A DNA stretch of 36,624 bases from Spirochaetota bacterium (GTDB taxonomy: Bacteria; Spirochaetota; Spirochaetia; Treponematales; UBA12059), in assembly GCA_003247225.1 (NCBI GenBank), contig QKAK01000100.1, forward strand, positions 1-36,624, in the 5' to 3' direction. This document shows positions 15,178 through 23,846 of the stretch, in pieces (position 1 is the first letter of the stretch; every line of letters starts with the position of its first letter). The notes beneath the pieces were generated by a model, which was given only the letters and a program-made list of their open reading frames with translations, had not been told where the DNA came from and ran no database searches. Both the position numbers and the translations under genes were made by a program.

Positions 15178-16779
15178 ATGCCCAAACCACCACCCTTGCT
15201 TTCATTAAAGCATATATCTAAGAGTTTCTACGGGAACGCCGTACTGGAGGACGTATCCTTCGACGTCGGCCCCGGGGAGATCGTCGGCCTCGTAGGCGAG
15301 AACGGCGCGGGTAAGACCACGCTGATGCGTATCCTGTTCGGCATGCCCGTGATCGCCGAGACCGGCGGCTACGGCGGCCAGATCGAGCTCGACGGGGCGC
15401 CGGTATCGTTCAAGACGCCGTTCGACGCGCTCGACGCCGGCATCGGCATGGTGCACCAGGAGTTCTCGCTGATTCCCGGCTTCACGACGACCGAGAACAT
15501 CGTGCTCAACCGGGAGCCGATGAAGGCGAACCTCGCCTGCGAGGTCTTCGGCGACAGGATGAGCGTCCTGGACCGGGCGACCATGCGCTCCGTCGCGGAG
15601 AAGGCCATCGACCGGCTCGGCGTCAAGCTCGACCCGGAGACGCTCGTCTCCGAGATGCCGGTGGGCCACAAGCAGTTCACCGAGATCGCGCGCGAGATAA
15701 TACGCGAGAACGTCCGGCTGCTGGTCCTCGACGAGCCGACCGCGGTGCTGACCGAGAGCGAGGCGGAGATCCTGCTCGAGGCGCTCAGGCGCCTGGCCGC
15801 CCAGGGCATCTCGATCATCTTCATCTCGCACCGCCTGCACGAGATCACCAAGGTCGCCGATACGATAGTCGTCCTGAGGGACGGCAAGGTCGTCAAGAGC
15901 GCGCCGTCCGAGGGTACCTCGGTACGCGATATAGCCGCCTGGATGGTCGGCCGCTCGGTCGAGACGAAGCGCCCCGACCTCGCGTCGCGGACCTTCGGCG
16001 AGGAGGCGCTGCGGGTCGAGCGGCTGTGGGTCGACATGCCCGGCGAGACGGTCCGAGACGTGTCGTTCTCCGTGCGCTCCGGCGAGATCTTCGGCATCGG
16101 CGGCCTGGCCGGGCAGGGCAAGCTCGGCGTGCCGAACGGCATCATGGGCCTCTACGCCGGCGGCGGCTCGGTGACCCTGCACGGCAAGCCCGTGCCGCTC
16201 AACGACCCGAAGGCGGCCCTCGCGATGGGCATGGCGTTCGTCTCCGAGGATAGGCGCGGCGTCGGCCTCCTCCTCGACGAGAGCCTCGAGTGGAACATCG
16301 GCTTCACCGCGATGCAGATACGCGGCGAGTACCTCAAGCGCTACCTCGGCGGGCTCCTCAAGCTGCGCGACGAGGCGGGGCTGCGCAAGCTGGCCGAGGA
16401 GTATATCGAGCTCCTATCGATCAAGTGCACGAGCCCGAAGCAGTTCGCCAAGGAGCTGTCCGGCGGCAACCAGCAGAAGATCTGCCTGGCCAAGGCGTTC
16501 GCGATGCAGCCGGACCTGCTGTTCGTCAGCGAGCCGACCCGCGGCATCGACGTCGGCGCGAAGGAGCTGGTGCTCAAGTCGCTCCGGCACTACAACCGCG
16601 ACAACGGCACGACCATCGTGATGGTCTCGAGCGAGCTCGAGGAGCTGCGGTCCATCTGCGACCGCGTCGCGATCGTCGACGAGGGCCGCATCGCCGGCAT
16701 CCTGCCGCCCGACGCGGACATAGCGGAATTCGGCCTCTTAATGGCCGGAGAGGTCAAAGAGGAGGCCGCGCGTGCGTAA
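15178..16779 (+). CDS. ABC transporter ATPase, two fused nucleotide-binding domains (RbsA/MglA type)
   Basis: The 533-residue protein powers import for the two permeases downstream. Domain 1 has Walker A GENGAGKT (40-47) and Walker B LLVLDEPTAVL, but its signature region reads MPVGHKQFTEIARE, degenerate compared with LSxGQ. Domain 2 has an atypical Walker A region (GLAGQGKLG) and an intact signature LSGGNQQK. This asymmetry is the rule in RbsA/MglA-type double ATPases, where one of the two composite sites is weak. The ATG at 15178 follows AAAAAAGGTAGG; an in-frame ATG at 15142 has no ribosome binding site. The stop overlaps the GTG of the first permease by 8 nt. Confidence 0.92.
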   Translation: MPKPPPLLSLKHISKSFYGNAVLEDVSFDVGPGEIVGLVGENGAGKTTLMRILFGMPVIAETGGYGGQIELDGAPVSFKTPFDALDAGIGMVHQEFSLIPGFTTTENIVLNREPMKANLACEVFGDRMSVLDRATMRSVAEKAIDRLGVKLDPETLVSEMPVGHKQFTEIAREIIRENVRLLVLDEPTAVLTESEAEILLEALRRLAAQGISIIFISHRLHEITKVADTIVVLRDGKVVKSAPSEGTSVRDIAAWMVGRSVETKRPDLASRTFGEEALRVERLWVDMPGETVRDVSFSVRSGEIFGIGGLAGQGKLGVPNGIMGLYAGGGSVTLHGKPVPLNDPKAALAMGMAFVSEDRRGVGLLLDESLEWNIGFTAMQIRGEYLKRYLGGLLKLRDEAGLRKLAEEYIELLSIKCTSPKQFAKELSGGNQQKICLAKAFAMQPDLLFVSEPTRGIDVGAKELVLKSLRHYNRDNGTTIVMVSSELEELRSICDRVAIVDEGRIAGILPPDADIAEFGLLMAGEVKEEAARA

Positions 16780-17815
16780 GATCAAGGAATTCGCGGCCGA
16801 CTTCGGCTGGCCGCGCATCATCATCTTCCTGTTCCTCGTGTCGCTGTTCATCGTCGCGCCCTTCGTCGGCGTGTCGATCAGCCGGTCGCTGTCGGACACC
16901 CTCAACCGCTTCGGGCAGAACGCGATACTGGTGCTGGCCCTCGTGCCCATGGTCCAGTCGGGCTGCGGGCTGAACTTCGGCCTGCCTGTAGGCATCATCG
17001 CCGGCCTGCTCGGCTCGACGATAGCGATGCAGCTCGGCCTGACCGGCTGGCTCGGCTTCATCGGCGCCGTCGCGATCTGCGTGCCGTTCGGCCTGCTGCT
17101 CGGCTGGCTCTACGGCCAGCTCCTCAACAAGGTCAAGGGCGAGGAGATGACGATAGCCATGTACGTCGGCTTCTCCATCGTCACCTTCTTCTCGATCCTG
17201 TGGCTGCTCCTGCCGTACTCGAACCCCGCGATGATCTGGGGCTACGGCGGCGCCGGCCTCCGGACGACGATCACGCTCGACAACTACTGGAGCAAGATAC
17301 TCAACGATTTCCTCGCCGTACGGATAGGCTCGGGCTTCGTCTTCCCGACCGGCATGATCCTGTTCTTCGCCCTGTGCGCCTTCTTCGTCTACCTGTTCTT
17401 CAGGACCAAGACCGGCACCGCGATGACGGCCGTGGGCTCCAATCCCGACTTCGCGCGAGCCGGCGGCGTGTCCTCCGACAAGATGCGTACCGTCAGCGTG
17501 ATGCTGTCGACCGTGCTAGGCGGCGTGGGCATCCTCGTCTACCAGCAGAGCTTCGGCTTCATCCAGCTCTACCAGGCCCCTCTGTACATGGCCTTCCCGG
17601 CCGTCGCCGCCCTGCTGATAGGCGGCGCCAGCGTCAATAAGGCCTCGATGATCAACGTGGTGGTAGGCACGCTGCTGTTCCAGGGCATCCTGACGATGAC
17701 GCCGAGCGTCATCAACAGCATCCTGCAGACCGACATGTCGGAGGTGATACGCATCGTGCTGTCCAACGGCATGATCCTGTACGCGCTGACCAGAAAGACG
17801 AAGGTGTCGAAATGA
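16772..17815 (+). CDS. ABC transporter permease 1 (BPD_transp_2 family)
   Basis: This 347-residue, highly hydrophobic protein has about eight membrane segments and belongs to the branched-chain amino acid/ribose-type permease family. SGCGLNFGLPVGIIAG near residue 68 is the conserved Gly-rich entry to the core, and the cytoplasmic loop RTKTGTAMTAVGSNPDFARA is the usual contact with the ATPase. It starts with GTG at 16772, behind GAGGAGGCC, overlapping the ATPase stop by 8 nt, and ends with an ATGA overlap with permease 2. The two permeases are different proteins and should form a heterodimer. Confidence 0.9.
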   Translation: MRKIKEFAADFGWPRIIIFLFLVSLFIVAPFVGVSISRSLSDTLNRFGQNAILVLALVPMVQSGCGLNFGLPVGIIAGLLGSTIAMQLGLTGWLGFIGAVAICVPFGLLLGWLYGQLLNKVKGEEMTIAMYVGFSIVTFFSILWLLLPYSNPAMIWGYGGAGLRTTITLDNYWSKILNDFLAVRIGSGFVFPTGMILFFALCAFFVYLFFRTKTGTAMTAVGSNPDFARAGGVSSDKMRTVSVMLSTVLGGVGILVYQQSFGFIQLYQAPLYMAFPAVAALLIGGASVNKASMINVVVGTLLFQGILTMTPSVINSILQTDMSEVIRIVLSNGMILYALTRKTKVSK

Positions 17816-18933
17816 CGAAGCGGTTCGATTTCAAGAGGTTCGTCGCCGACAACGTGGTCGTCGTCATCTTCCTCGTGCTCACGGCCATCGCGACCCCGAT
17901 CTCGGGGCTGTCGGCCAACTACATCATCCAGGACATCATCACCCGCATCGGGCGCAACTCGTTCCTGGTGTTCAGCCTGATCCTGCCGGTCATGGCCGGC
18001 ATGGGCCTGAACTTCGGCATGGTGCTCGGCGCGATGGCCGGCGAGATCGGCCTGATCTTCGCGGTCGACTGGGGCATCTCCGGCGTCTGGGGCCTCGGCT
18101 TCGCGTCGCTCGTCGGCCTGCCGATAGCGGTAGCCCTCGGCTGGCTCTGCGGCTCCATACTGAACCGGGCCAAGGGCCGCGAGATGGCCACCGGCTACAT
18201 CATCGGCTTCTTCATGGACGGCGTGTACCAGTTCGCGGTGCTGTACCTGATGGGCTCGCTGATACCGATGCGCTCGCTCGCGATCACGCTGTCGCGCGGC
18301 TACGGCATCCGCAACACCCTGAACCTCGACTCCGTCAGGCAGAGCCTGGACAACCTTGCGATGGTCAAGGTCTTCGGCTTCAACGTACCGGTGGCCACCT
18401 ATCTCGTGGTGGCGGCGCTCTGCGTGTTCATCGTCTGGTTCAGGAAGACCAAGCTCGGCCAGGACATGCGCGCGATCGGCCAGGACCAGGGCGTTTCGAA
18501 CGCCTCCGGCATCCCGGTGGAGAAGACGCGCATCATCGCCATCGTCGTATCGACGGTGCTCGCGATGGTCGGGCAGATCATCTTCCTCCAGAACATGGGT
18601 AACATGGCCACCTACAACGCGCACCGGCAGACCGGCTTCTTCGCCGTCGCCGCCATCCTCGTCGGCGGCGCCTCGGTGACCAAGGCGACGATCCCGAACG
18701 TGTTCGTCGGCGTCGTGCTGCTGCACCTGATGTACATCGTGATGCCGCGCGCCGGCGCCGAGCTGTTCGGCTCCGCGCAGATAGGCGAGTACTTCCGCGA
18801 CGCGTTCAGCTACGGCGCGATAGCGCTGGCCCTCGTGCTGCACGCCTGGCGTAAGCGCCGCGGCGTCGAGATCGACCGGGCCGGGCTCAGGCGGAATACC
18901 GTCAGCCCGGACGCCAAGGGAGGCCAGGCATGA
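17812..18933 (+). CDS. ABC transporter permease 2 (BPD_transp_2 family)
   Basis: The 373-residue permease has about nine hydrophobic segments. Its core shows GMGLNFGMVLGAMAGEIG, parallel to the motif in permease 1, and the ATPase-facing loop RKTKLGQDMRAIGQDQGVS. AILVGGASVTKATIPNVFVG near the C-terminus resembles LLIGGASVNKASMINVVVG in permease 1, so the two arose by duplication. The ATG overlaps the previous stop (ATGA). The C-terminal tail is basic and cytoplasmic, and its stop overlaps the next ATG by 4 nt. It partners permease 1 in the transmembrane pore. Confidence 0.9.
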   Translation: MTKRFDFKRFVADNVVVVIFLVLTAIATPISGLSANYIIQDIITRIGRNSFLVFSLILPVMAGMGLNFGMVLGAMAGEIGLIFAVDWGISGVWGLGFASLVGLPIAVALGWLCGSILNRAKGREMATGYIIGFFMDGVYQFAVLYLMGSLIPMRSLAITLSRGYGIRNTLNLDSVRQSLDNLAMVKVFGFNVPVATYLVVAALCVFIVWFRKTKLGQDMRAIGQDQGVSNASGIPVEKTRIIAIVVSTVLAMVGQIIFLQNMGNMATYNAHRQTGFFAVAAILVGGASVTKATIPNVFVGVVLLHLMYIVMPRAGAELFGSAQIGEYFRDAFSYGAIALALVLHAWRKRRGVEIDRAGLRRNTVSPDAKGGQA

Positions 18934-19397
18934 GCGCTAACGGGACCAACGGTATATCGCCGGCGCTCAGGCGCAGGCGCCTCGTCGTCCGCGCCTGCCT
19001 GGTCGCGCTGTACCTCGCCGTCGGCGCGTGGGTGATGCTCAGCGGCCGCGAGCATACGCTCCTGTTGGACAACAAGGCGCTGGCCGACGGCTCGGCGCCG
19101 GCGTTCAGGCGCGTCAAGGTCTATGTCGACCGGCATGACCCGATAGAGCTGTACGCGCGCGACCGCGACATGATAAAGGTGCGCGGGCAGGGCCACAAGA
19201 TCCGGATAGAGACGAACGAAGGCGCCGAGCGCCTCGAGGCGAGCTTCCGACTGGCTTTCGGCGAGGATATGTTCCTCGTGTCGGTGCCCGCGATGGCCAA
19301 GGGCGACGACGGCTTCTGCGAGGTATTCAAGACGGCCGACGAGGCGCCGAGGGCAGAGCCTTCGGCCGACGAGGCGACGCCCGAGCCGACCTTCTAG
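18930..19397 (+). CDS. small membrane-anchored accessory protein of the ABC unit (possibly DUF6672)
   Basis: The protein has 155 residues. After a basic start comes one membrane segment (LVVRACLVALYLAVGAWVML, about 13-32), then a predicted periplasmic beta-rich domain of about 100 residues with VKVYVDRHDPIELYARDRD and FEDMFLVSVPAM-like strands, and an acidic Pro-rich tail. It overlaps permease 2 by ATGA, so it belongs to the transporter operon. From memory, a family called DUF6672 occurs in this position beside DUF3798 transporters; I could not confirm this. It may help the lipoprotein dock to the permeases, but that is a guess from position. Confidence 0.65.
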   Translation: MSANGTNGISPALRRRRLVVRACLVALYLAVGAWVMLSGREHTLLLDNKALADGSAPAFRRVKVYVDRHDPIELYARDRDMIKVRGQGHKIRIETNEGAERLEASFRLAFGEDMFLVSVPAMAKGDDGFCEVFKTADEAPRAEPSADEATPEPTF

Positions 19398-19441
19398 GCG
19401 GCTCGCCAGGGCGGGCTGGCGCGGTCGCCGCGGCTCCGCGC

Positions 19442-19471
19442 TTGTCTCGTTTCTACGTATTGCGATAGTAT
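19442..19471 (+). promoter_or_regulatory. candidate promoter of leuS
   Basis: TTGTCT (19442-19447) and TAGTAT (19466-19471) are 18 nt apart. Transcription would start near 19478, just before the leader hairpin at 19485. The match is moderate. Confidence 0.5.
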
Positions 19472-19484
19472 AGCGTCAACCTGA

Positions 19485-19518
19485 CGACGAGGCGGTCCCG
19501 CGAGGGTCCGCCTCGTCG
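19485..19518 (+). promoter_or_regulatory. leuS leader hairpin with GNRA-type loop
   Basis: CGACGAGGCGG (19485-19495) pairs fully with CCGCCTCGTCG (19508-19518). Inside, a T-T mismatch is followed by CCC/GGG closing a GCGA tetraloop. No T-run follows, so it is not a simple terminator; it lies in the 5' leader, 25 nt before the leuS ATG. No leader peptide or T-box features were found. Confidence 0.65.
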
Positions 19519-19543
19519 CATTCAAGCATCGGAGCGACAGCGT

Positions 19544-21982
19544 ATGGCTAAATACCCGTTCAGCGAGATCGAGCCCAAGTGGCAGAGGCACTGGGAGGAG
19601 CACCATAGCTTCAGGGCCGAGGAGGACGCTTCCTTCCCCAAGGAGAAGCGGCGCTACGTGCTCGATATGTTCCCGTACCCGTCCGGGGCCGGCCTGCACG
19701 TCGGCCACCCCGAGGGCTATACGGCCACCGATATCTACTGCCGCTACCTACGCATGAACGGCTACAACGTGCTGCACCCGATGGGCTTCGACTCGTTCGG
19801 CCTGCCCGCCGAGAACTACGCCATCCAGACCGGCACGCACCCGGCCGTGACGACCCGCGCGAACATCGACCGCTTCAGGAAGCAGATCAAGAGCCTCGGC
19901 TTCTCGTACGACTGGGACCGAGAGGTATCCACCTGCGAGGCCGACTACTATAAGTGGACCCAGTGGATCTTCGTCCAGCTGTATAAGCGCGGCCTGGCCT
20001 ACGAGTCGGACGCGCCGATCAACTGGTGCCCGTCCTGCAAGACCGGCCTGGCCAACGAGGAGGTCAAGGACGGCGAGTGCGACCGCTGCGGCACCAAGGT
20101 GACGCGCAAGCGCATCAGGCAGTGGATGCTCAGGATCACCGCCTACGCCGACCGCCTGCTCGAGGACCTCGACGGCCTCGACTGGCCGGAACCGGTCAAG
20201 CAGATGCAGCGCAACTGGATCGGCCGCTCCGAGGGCGCGAGCGTCGTGTTCACCGTGGACGGCCGCGGCGACGCGCTCGAGGTGTTCACGACCAGGCCCG
20301 ACACGCTGTTCGGCGCCACCTACATGGTGCTCGCGCCGGAGCACGCCCTCGTCGCCGCGATAACGAGCCCCGGCCAGAAGGCCGCGGTCGAGGCCTACGT
20401 CGACGGCGCGGCCAAGAAGAGCGACCTGGAGCGCACCGACCTGGCCAAGGACAAGACCGGCGTCTTCACCGGCGCCTACGCGATCAACCCCGTCAACGGC
20501 GCGCGGATCCCGATCTGGATCTCCGACTACGTGCTCGCGTCCTACGGCACCGGCGCCATCATGGCGGTGCCCGCCCACGACGAGCGCGACTGGGACTTCG
20601 CCAAGGCCTTCGGCCTGCCCATCGTCGAGGTGGTCGCCAAGCCCGGCCCCGACGGCAAGGCCGCGCCGCGCGCCGGCGAGCCGGCCGAGTGCACCGCCGC
20701 CGACGGCGTCGCGGTCAACTCGGGCTTCCTCGACGGCCTCGGCACCGAGGCCGCCAAGAAGGCGATGACCGCCTGGCTCGAGGAGAAGGGCCTCGGCAAG
20801 GGCACCGTCAACTATAAGCTCCGCGACTGGCTGTTCAGCCGCCAGCGCTACTGGGGCGAGCCGATACCGGTGGTCCATTGCCCGAAGTGCGGCGTCGTGC
20901 CCGTACCCGAGGACCGGCTGCCCCTGACCCTGCCCGAGGTGTCGAGCTACGAGCCCTCCGGCACCGGCGAGAGCCCGCTGGCCAATATCGACGACTGGGT
21001 GGGCACGACCTGCCCGACCTGCGGCGGCCCGGCCAGGCGCGAGACCAATACCATGCCCCAGTGGGCCGGCTCCTGCTGGTACTATCTCCGCTACCTCGAT
21101 CCTTCGAATCCGGACGCCTTCGTCGGCCGCGACAAGATCGACTACTGGATGCCGGTGGACCTCTACGTCGGCGGCGTCGAGCACGCGGTGCTCCACCTGC
21201 TGTACGCCCGGTTCTGGCACAAGGTCCTCTTCGACCTGGGCCTGGTCAACACCAAGGAGCCGTTCCAGCGCCTGGTGAACCAGGGCATGATACTCGGCGA
21301 GGACAACCAGAAGATGTCCAAGAGCCGCGGCAACGTGATCAACCCGGACGATATCGTCTCCGAGTACGGCGCCGACGCCCTCAGGCTCTACGAGATGTTC
21401 ATGGGCCCGCTCGAGGTCTCCAAACCCTGGATGACCGCCGGCCTCGTCGGCGTGACGCGCTTCCTCGAGCGGATGTACGCGCTCGGCGAGAAGCCCGTCG
21501 TCGACGCGGCGCCGTCCGCGGACCTGCTCAAGCTGATGCATAGGACCGTCAAGAAGGTCGACGCCGACACCTCCAGCCTGAACTTCAACACGGCGATCTC
21601 CGCGATGATGGTGCTGTCCACCGAGCTCGCGAGGCTCGAGGCCCTGCCTCGGGCCGCGTACGAGTCGCTCGTGCTGACGCTCGCCCCGTACGCCCCGCAC
21701 CTCGCGGAGGAACTATGGGAGAGGCTCGGGCACCGGGAGAGCCTCGTCAAGGCCGCCTGGCCCGCCTACGACCCGGCCCTCTGCGAGGACGACGAGGACA
21801 CGATCATCGTGCAGGTCAACGGCAAGCTGCGCGGCGACTTCAAGGCCGCCAAGGGCGCCGCCAAGGACGCCCTCGAGAAGGCCGCCCGCGCCGTGCCCAA
21901 GGTAGCAGAGCACCTGGACGGCAAGGACGTCGTCAAGACGATCGTCGTGCCGGGCAAGCTGGTCAATTTCGTGGTCAGGTAG
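19544..21982 (+). CDS. leuS: leucyl-tRNA synthetase
   Basis: The 812-residue class I synthetase charges tRNA-Leu in the cytoplasm. The HIGH-type motif is HVGH (52-55) within [16 protein letters not shown], and KMSKS is at about 590-594 ([10 protein letters not shown]). Between them lie the editing domain, with [15 protein letters not shown], and Cys pairs typical of the zinc modules (CPSCKTG...CDRCG, CPKCG, CPTCGG). The C-terminus ends in the usual tRNA-binding domain ([11 protein letters not shown]). Length and order are normal for bacterial LeuS. A structured leader precedes it. GGAG lies about 11 nt before the ATG. The acetyltransferase gene follows after 32 nt, before the shared terminator. 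Confidence 0.97.
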   Translation: MAKYPFSEIEPKWQRHWEEHHSFRAEEDASFPKEKRRYVLDMFPYPSGAGLHVGHPEGYTATDIYCRYLRMNGYNVLHPMGFDSFGLPAENYAIQTGTHPAVTTRANIDRFRKQIKSLGFSYDWDREVSTCEADYYKWTQWIFVQLYKRGLAYESDAPINWCPSCKTGLANEEVKDGECDRCGTKVTRKRIRQWMLRITAYADRLLEDLDGLDWPEPVKQMQRNWIGRSEGASVVFTVDGRGDALEVFTTRPDTLFGATYMVLAPEHALVAAITSPGQKAAVEAYVDGAAKKSDLERTDLAKDKTGVFTGAYAINPVNGARIPIWISDYVLASYGTGAIMAVPAHDERDWDFAKAFGLPIVEVVAKPGPDGKAAPRAGEPAECTAADGVAVNSGFLDGLGTEAAKKAMTAWLEEKGLGKGTVNYKLRDWLFSRQRYWGEPIPVVHCPKCGVVPVPEDRLPLTLPEVSSYEPSGTGESPLANIDDWVGTTCPTCGGPARRETNTMPQWAGSCWYYLRYLDPSNPDAFVGRDKIDYWMPVDLYVGGVEHAVLHLLYARFWHKVLFDLGLVNTKEPFQRLVNQGMILGEDNQKMSKSRGNVINPDDIVSEYGADALRLYEMFMGPLEVSKPWMTAGLVGVTRFLERMYALGEKPVVDAAPSADLLKLMHRTVKKVDADTSSLNFNTAISAMMVLSTELARLEALPRAAYESLVLTLAPYAPHLAEELWERLGHRESLVKAAWPAYDPALCEDDEDTIIVQVNGKLRGDFKAAKGAAKDALEKAARAVPKVAEHLDGKDVVKTIVVPGKLVNFVVR

Positions 21983-22014
21983 GCGGAGCTGAGCTGTTCC
22001 ATAAGGGATCGTCG

Positions 22015-22521
22015 ATGACTATTCGTTTCGAGGCGCTGAGCGAGAAGCACAGAAGGCCGGTGATAGATATCTTCAACTACTACGTTGAGAATTCTACCGC
22101 CGCCTACAGGGCGGAACCGGTGGACTACGGGTTCTACGATAATTTCCTCGAGGACGCGAAGGACTATCCCGGGTACGCGATGATCGATCAGGATGATACG
22201 GTCGTCGGGTTCTGTACCCTCGAGGCGTTCATGCCTATCAAGACGTTCAGCGCGGCCGCGGAGGCGACGTACTTCATTCATACCGCATATACCGGTAAGG
22301 GAATCGGTAAGAAGGCCTTGGATAGGCTAGAGGAAGACGCCGGGCGAATGGGGATCGGGAAGATCGTCGTGAACGTTTCCGACGATAATGATCGGAGCAT
22401 CGGCTTCCATAGGCGTAACGGATTCACCGAGTACGGCCGCTTGGGCCGCGTGGGGCTGAAGCTAGGCAAGAGTTTCGGGATCGTATACATGGAGAAGACG
22501 CTAAGGCGCGAGACCTCGTAG
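22015..22521 (+). CDS. GNAT acetyltransferase, phosphinothricin acetyltransferase-like
   Basis: The 168-residue protein is a complete GNAT domain and should transfer acetyl from acetyl-CoA to an amine. The acetyl-CoA loop is YFIHTAYTGKGIGKKAL (about 86-102), and NSTAAYRAEP plus NVSDDNDRSIGFHRRNGF resemble the phosphinothricin/methionine-sulfoximine acetyltransferase group; the substrate is unproven. AAGGGA precedes the ATG at 22015. Hand counting of 22021-22500 gives about 56% GC, against 70% for a sample line of leuS (20041-20100), and codons ending in A or T are frequent. That suggests recent transfer. It lies between leuS and a strong terminator and probably shares the leuS transcript. Confidence 0.85.
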   Translation: MTIRFEALSEKHRRPVIDIFNYYVENSTAAYRAEPVDYGFYDNFLEDAKDYPGYAMIDQDDTVVGFCTLEAFMPIKTFSAAAEATYFIHTAYTGKGIGKKALDRLEEDAGRMGIGKIVVNVSDDNDRSIGFHRRNGFTEYGRLGRVGLKLGKSFGIVYMEKTLRRETS

Positions 22522-22553
22522 CCGAGCCCCTAGATCCATTCGGCCCGACGATA

Positions 22554-22590
22554 GGCCGCGGGTAGCTGTTACCCGCGGCCCTTTTTTTTT
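22554..22590 (+). terminator. rho-independent terminator after the acetyltransferase
   Basis: GGCCGCGGGTA (22554-22564), loop GCTGT, TACCCGCGGCC (22570-22580) form a perfect 11-bp stem, followed by nine T (22582-22590). The T-run and right arm overlap the end of the convergent Lnb/DUF4105 coding region, where they encode its Lys-rich C-terminus and stop. Confidence 0.93.
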
Positions 22591-23819
22591 GCTCGTGGAC
22601 GGCGAACGAGCCGCTCCGCCGCGGCCCGCGCCCCGGCCCTGTCGGCCCAGCGTATCGCGAGCGCCAGCGCGACGAGCCGGGCGGCGGGCTGGACCGACTG
22701 GGCGCCGAACCCGCCGGCTACGGCCACGAGCGCCGCGCAGGCGGCCGAGACCGCGTACAGCGCCGCGGACGCCGATCGCGCCTTTGCGGGCAGGCGACGG
22801 CCGCCGAGTATCAGGGCCAGGAGCGGCAGCGCGCTCGCCCAGAGCAGGTTCAGGTTCCAGGCGGCCTCGCCGTAGTCTGCGCACAGCCAGAAGAGCAGGA
22901 TCGCGGCTCCGACGACGAGGGCCATCGAGGCTAAAACCGCGTCGAAGGCCGCTGCGAGCGGCTTGAGCCGGCCTCGGAGGGCGGTAACGGCTATCGAGGC
23001 GGCCGCGAGCAACGCCGCGAAGGCGCTAGGGCCGAGGCCTGTCCGTTTCGCCGTCGGCTTGGCCTCGTACAGGGTCCTCGTCGCCGAGACGAAGGGCTCG
23101 GAGCGCTCCGAAGGCTCGGCCGCCCCGCCGTTGGACGCGTCGGCCGCCCAGTCCATCAGGTGCCCCGGCAGGAAGATAGGGTCGCCGGTCCTCGCCTCGC
23201 GATCGACGGTAGGCCCCATCAGCAGGTTGACGACGAAGGTCAGCCAGGGCCTGCCGGCGAGCGTGCCGTTGACCGAGGCGCGCACCGTCATGGACGGATC
23301 GACCGCCCTGGAGCCCGGATCCTCGCCGGCCGTCCTCTGCAGCATCACCGCGACGCGGGTCGTGCAGTTATCGCTGAAGTATCGGTAGTTGTAGACGCGG
23401 TTCTCCGGCCTGGCGTCGTGCCTGAGCGCGGCCACCAGCGCGGCGGCCTGGGCGTCGTCGAGACCCAGGTCCTGCTCGACGATGGTGCGGTTCTCGACGC
23501 CGCTGTAGAAGCCGAGCACGCTCGAGGTGGAGCCTGCGCCGACCATGAACTCCATGCGTCCGGCGAACATGCCGAGCGCGAACTTGGCGTCGAAAGGGTG
23601 GGCCGACAGGCCGTAGTTATAGAACAGGTCCCGGCCGGAACGCGTATCGACGACGCGCAGGCCCGAATGCCCGAAGGACGAATAGAGGGCCTCTCCGGGC
23701 AGTATGGTTATGAGCGAGACCTTGTAGGGGGAGGCGGTCGGGGCGGGCTCGGCCAGGGCCGGCAACGCGGCCGCCAGCGCGAGCGCGGCCGCCGCGAGCC
23801 ATCGCGATAGAGTTTTCAT
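22569..23819 (-). CDS. Lnb N-terminal-domain (DUF4105) envelope protein
   Basis: The 416-residue protein has a Sec signal peptide (about 1-24, ending PALAEPAP), then an Lnb_N/DUF4105 domain: SFGHSGLRVVD with a conserved His, and YNYRYFSDNCTTR with the family's D-N-C-x-T, a likely His/Cys site. Four hydrophobic segments make up the C-terminal half (from about residue 270), so the domain faces the periplasm on a membrane base. The function of the family is not settled; a chaperone role is known for one relative and a cysteine-hydrolase fold is suspected. The ATG at 23819 lacks a ribosome binding site and is 6 nt from a TATACT box. The last codons are shared with a terminator on the other strand. 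Confidence 0.85.
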   Translation of the reverse strand: MKTLSRWLAAAALALAAALPALAEPAPTASPYKVSLITILPGEALYSSFGHSGLRVVDTRSGRDLFYNYGLSAHPFDAKFALGMFAGRMEFMVGAGSTSSVLGFYSGVENRTIVEQDLGLDDAQAAALVAALRHDARPENRVYNYRYFSDNCTTRVAVMLQRTAGEDPGSRAVDPSMTVRASVNGTLAGRPWLTFVVNLLMGPTVDREARTGDPIFLPGHLMDWAADASNGGAAEPSERSEPFVSATRTLYEAKPTAKRTGLGPSAFAALLAAASIAVTALRGRLKPLAAAFDAVLASMALVVGAAILLFWLCADYGEAAWNLNLLWASALPLLALILGGRRLPAKARSASAALYAVSAACAALVAVAGGFGAQSVQPAARLVALALAIRWADRAGARAAAERLVRRPRAKKKGRG

Positions 23820-23825
23820 GGACGG

Positions 23826-23831
23826 AGTATA
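23826..23831 (-). promoter_or_regulatory. -10 box placed for leaderless transcription of the DUF4105 gene
   Basis: Minus strand TATACT is followed by CCGTCC and then the ATG. The 15-nt block TATACTCCGTCCATG differs by one base from TATACTCCGCCCATG at the aldo/keto reductase gene. No clear -35 and no ribosome binding site are present. Confidence 0.45.
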
Positions 23832-23846
23832 CAACGGCCGGGGCGA

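Noticed and set aside
19748-21700. Long open frame (650 codons) antisense to leuS
   Set aside because: It is low-complexity Gly/Arg/Val/Leu sequence produced by the GC-rich codon pattern of leuS on the other strand, and leuS is certain.
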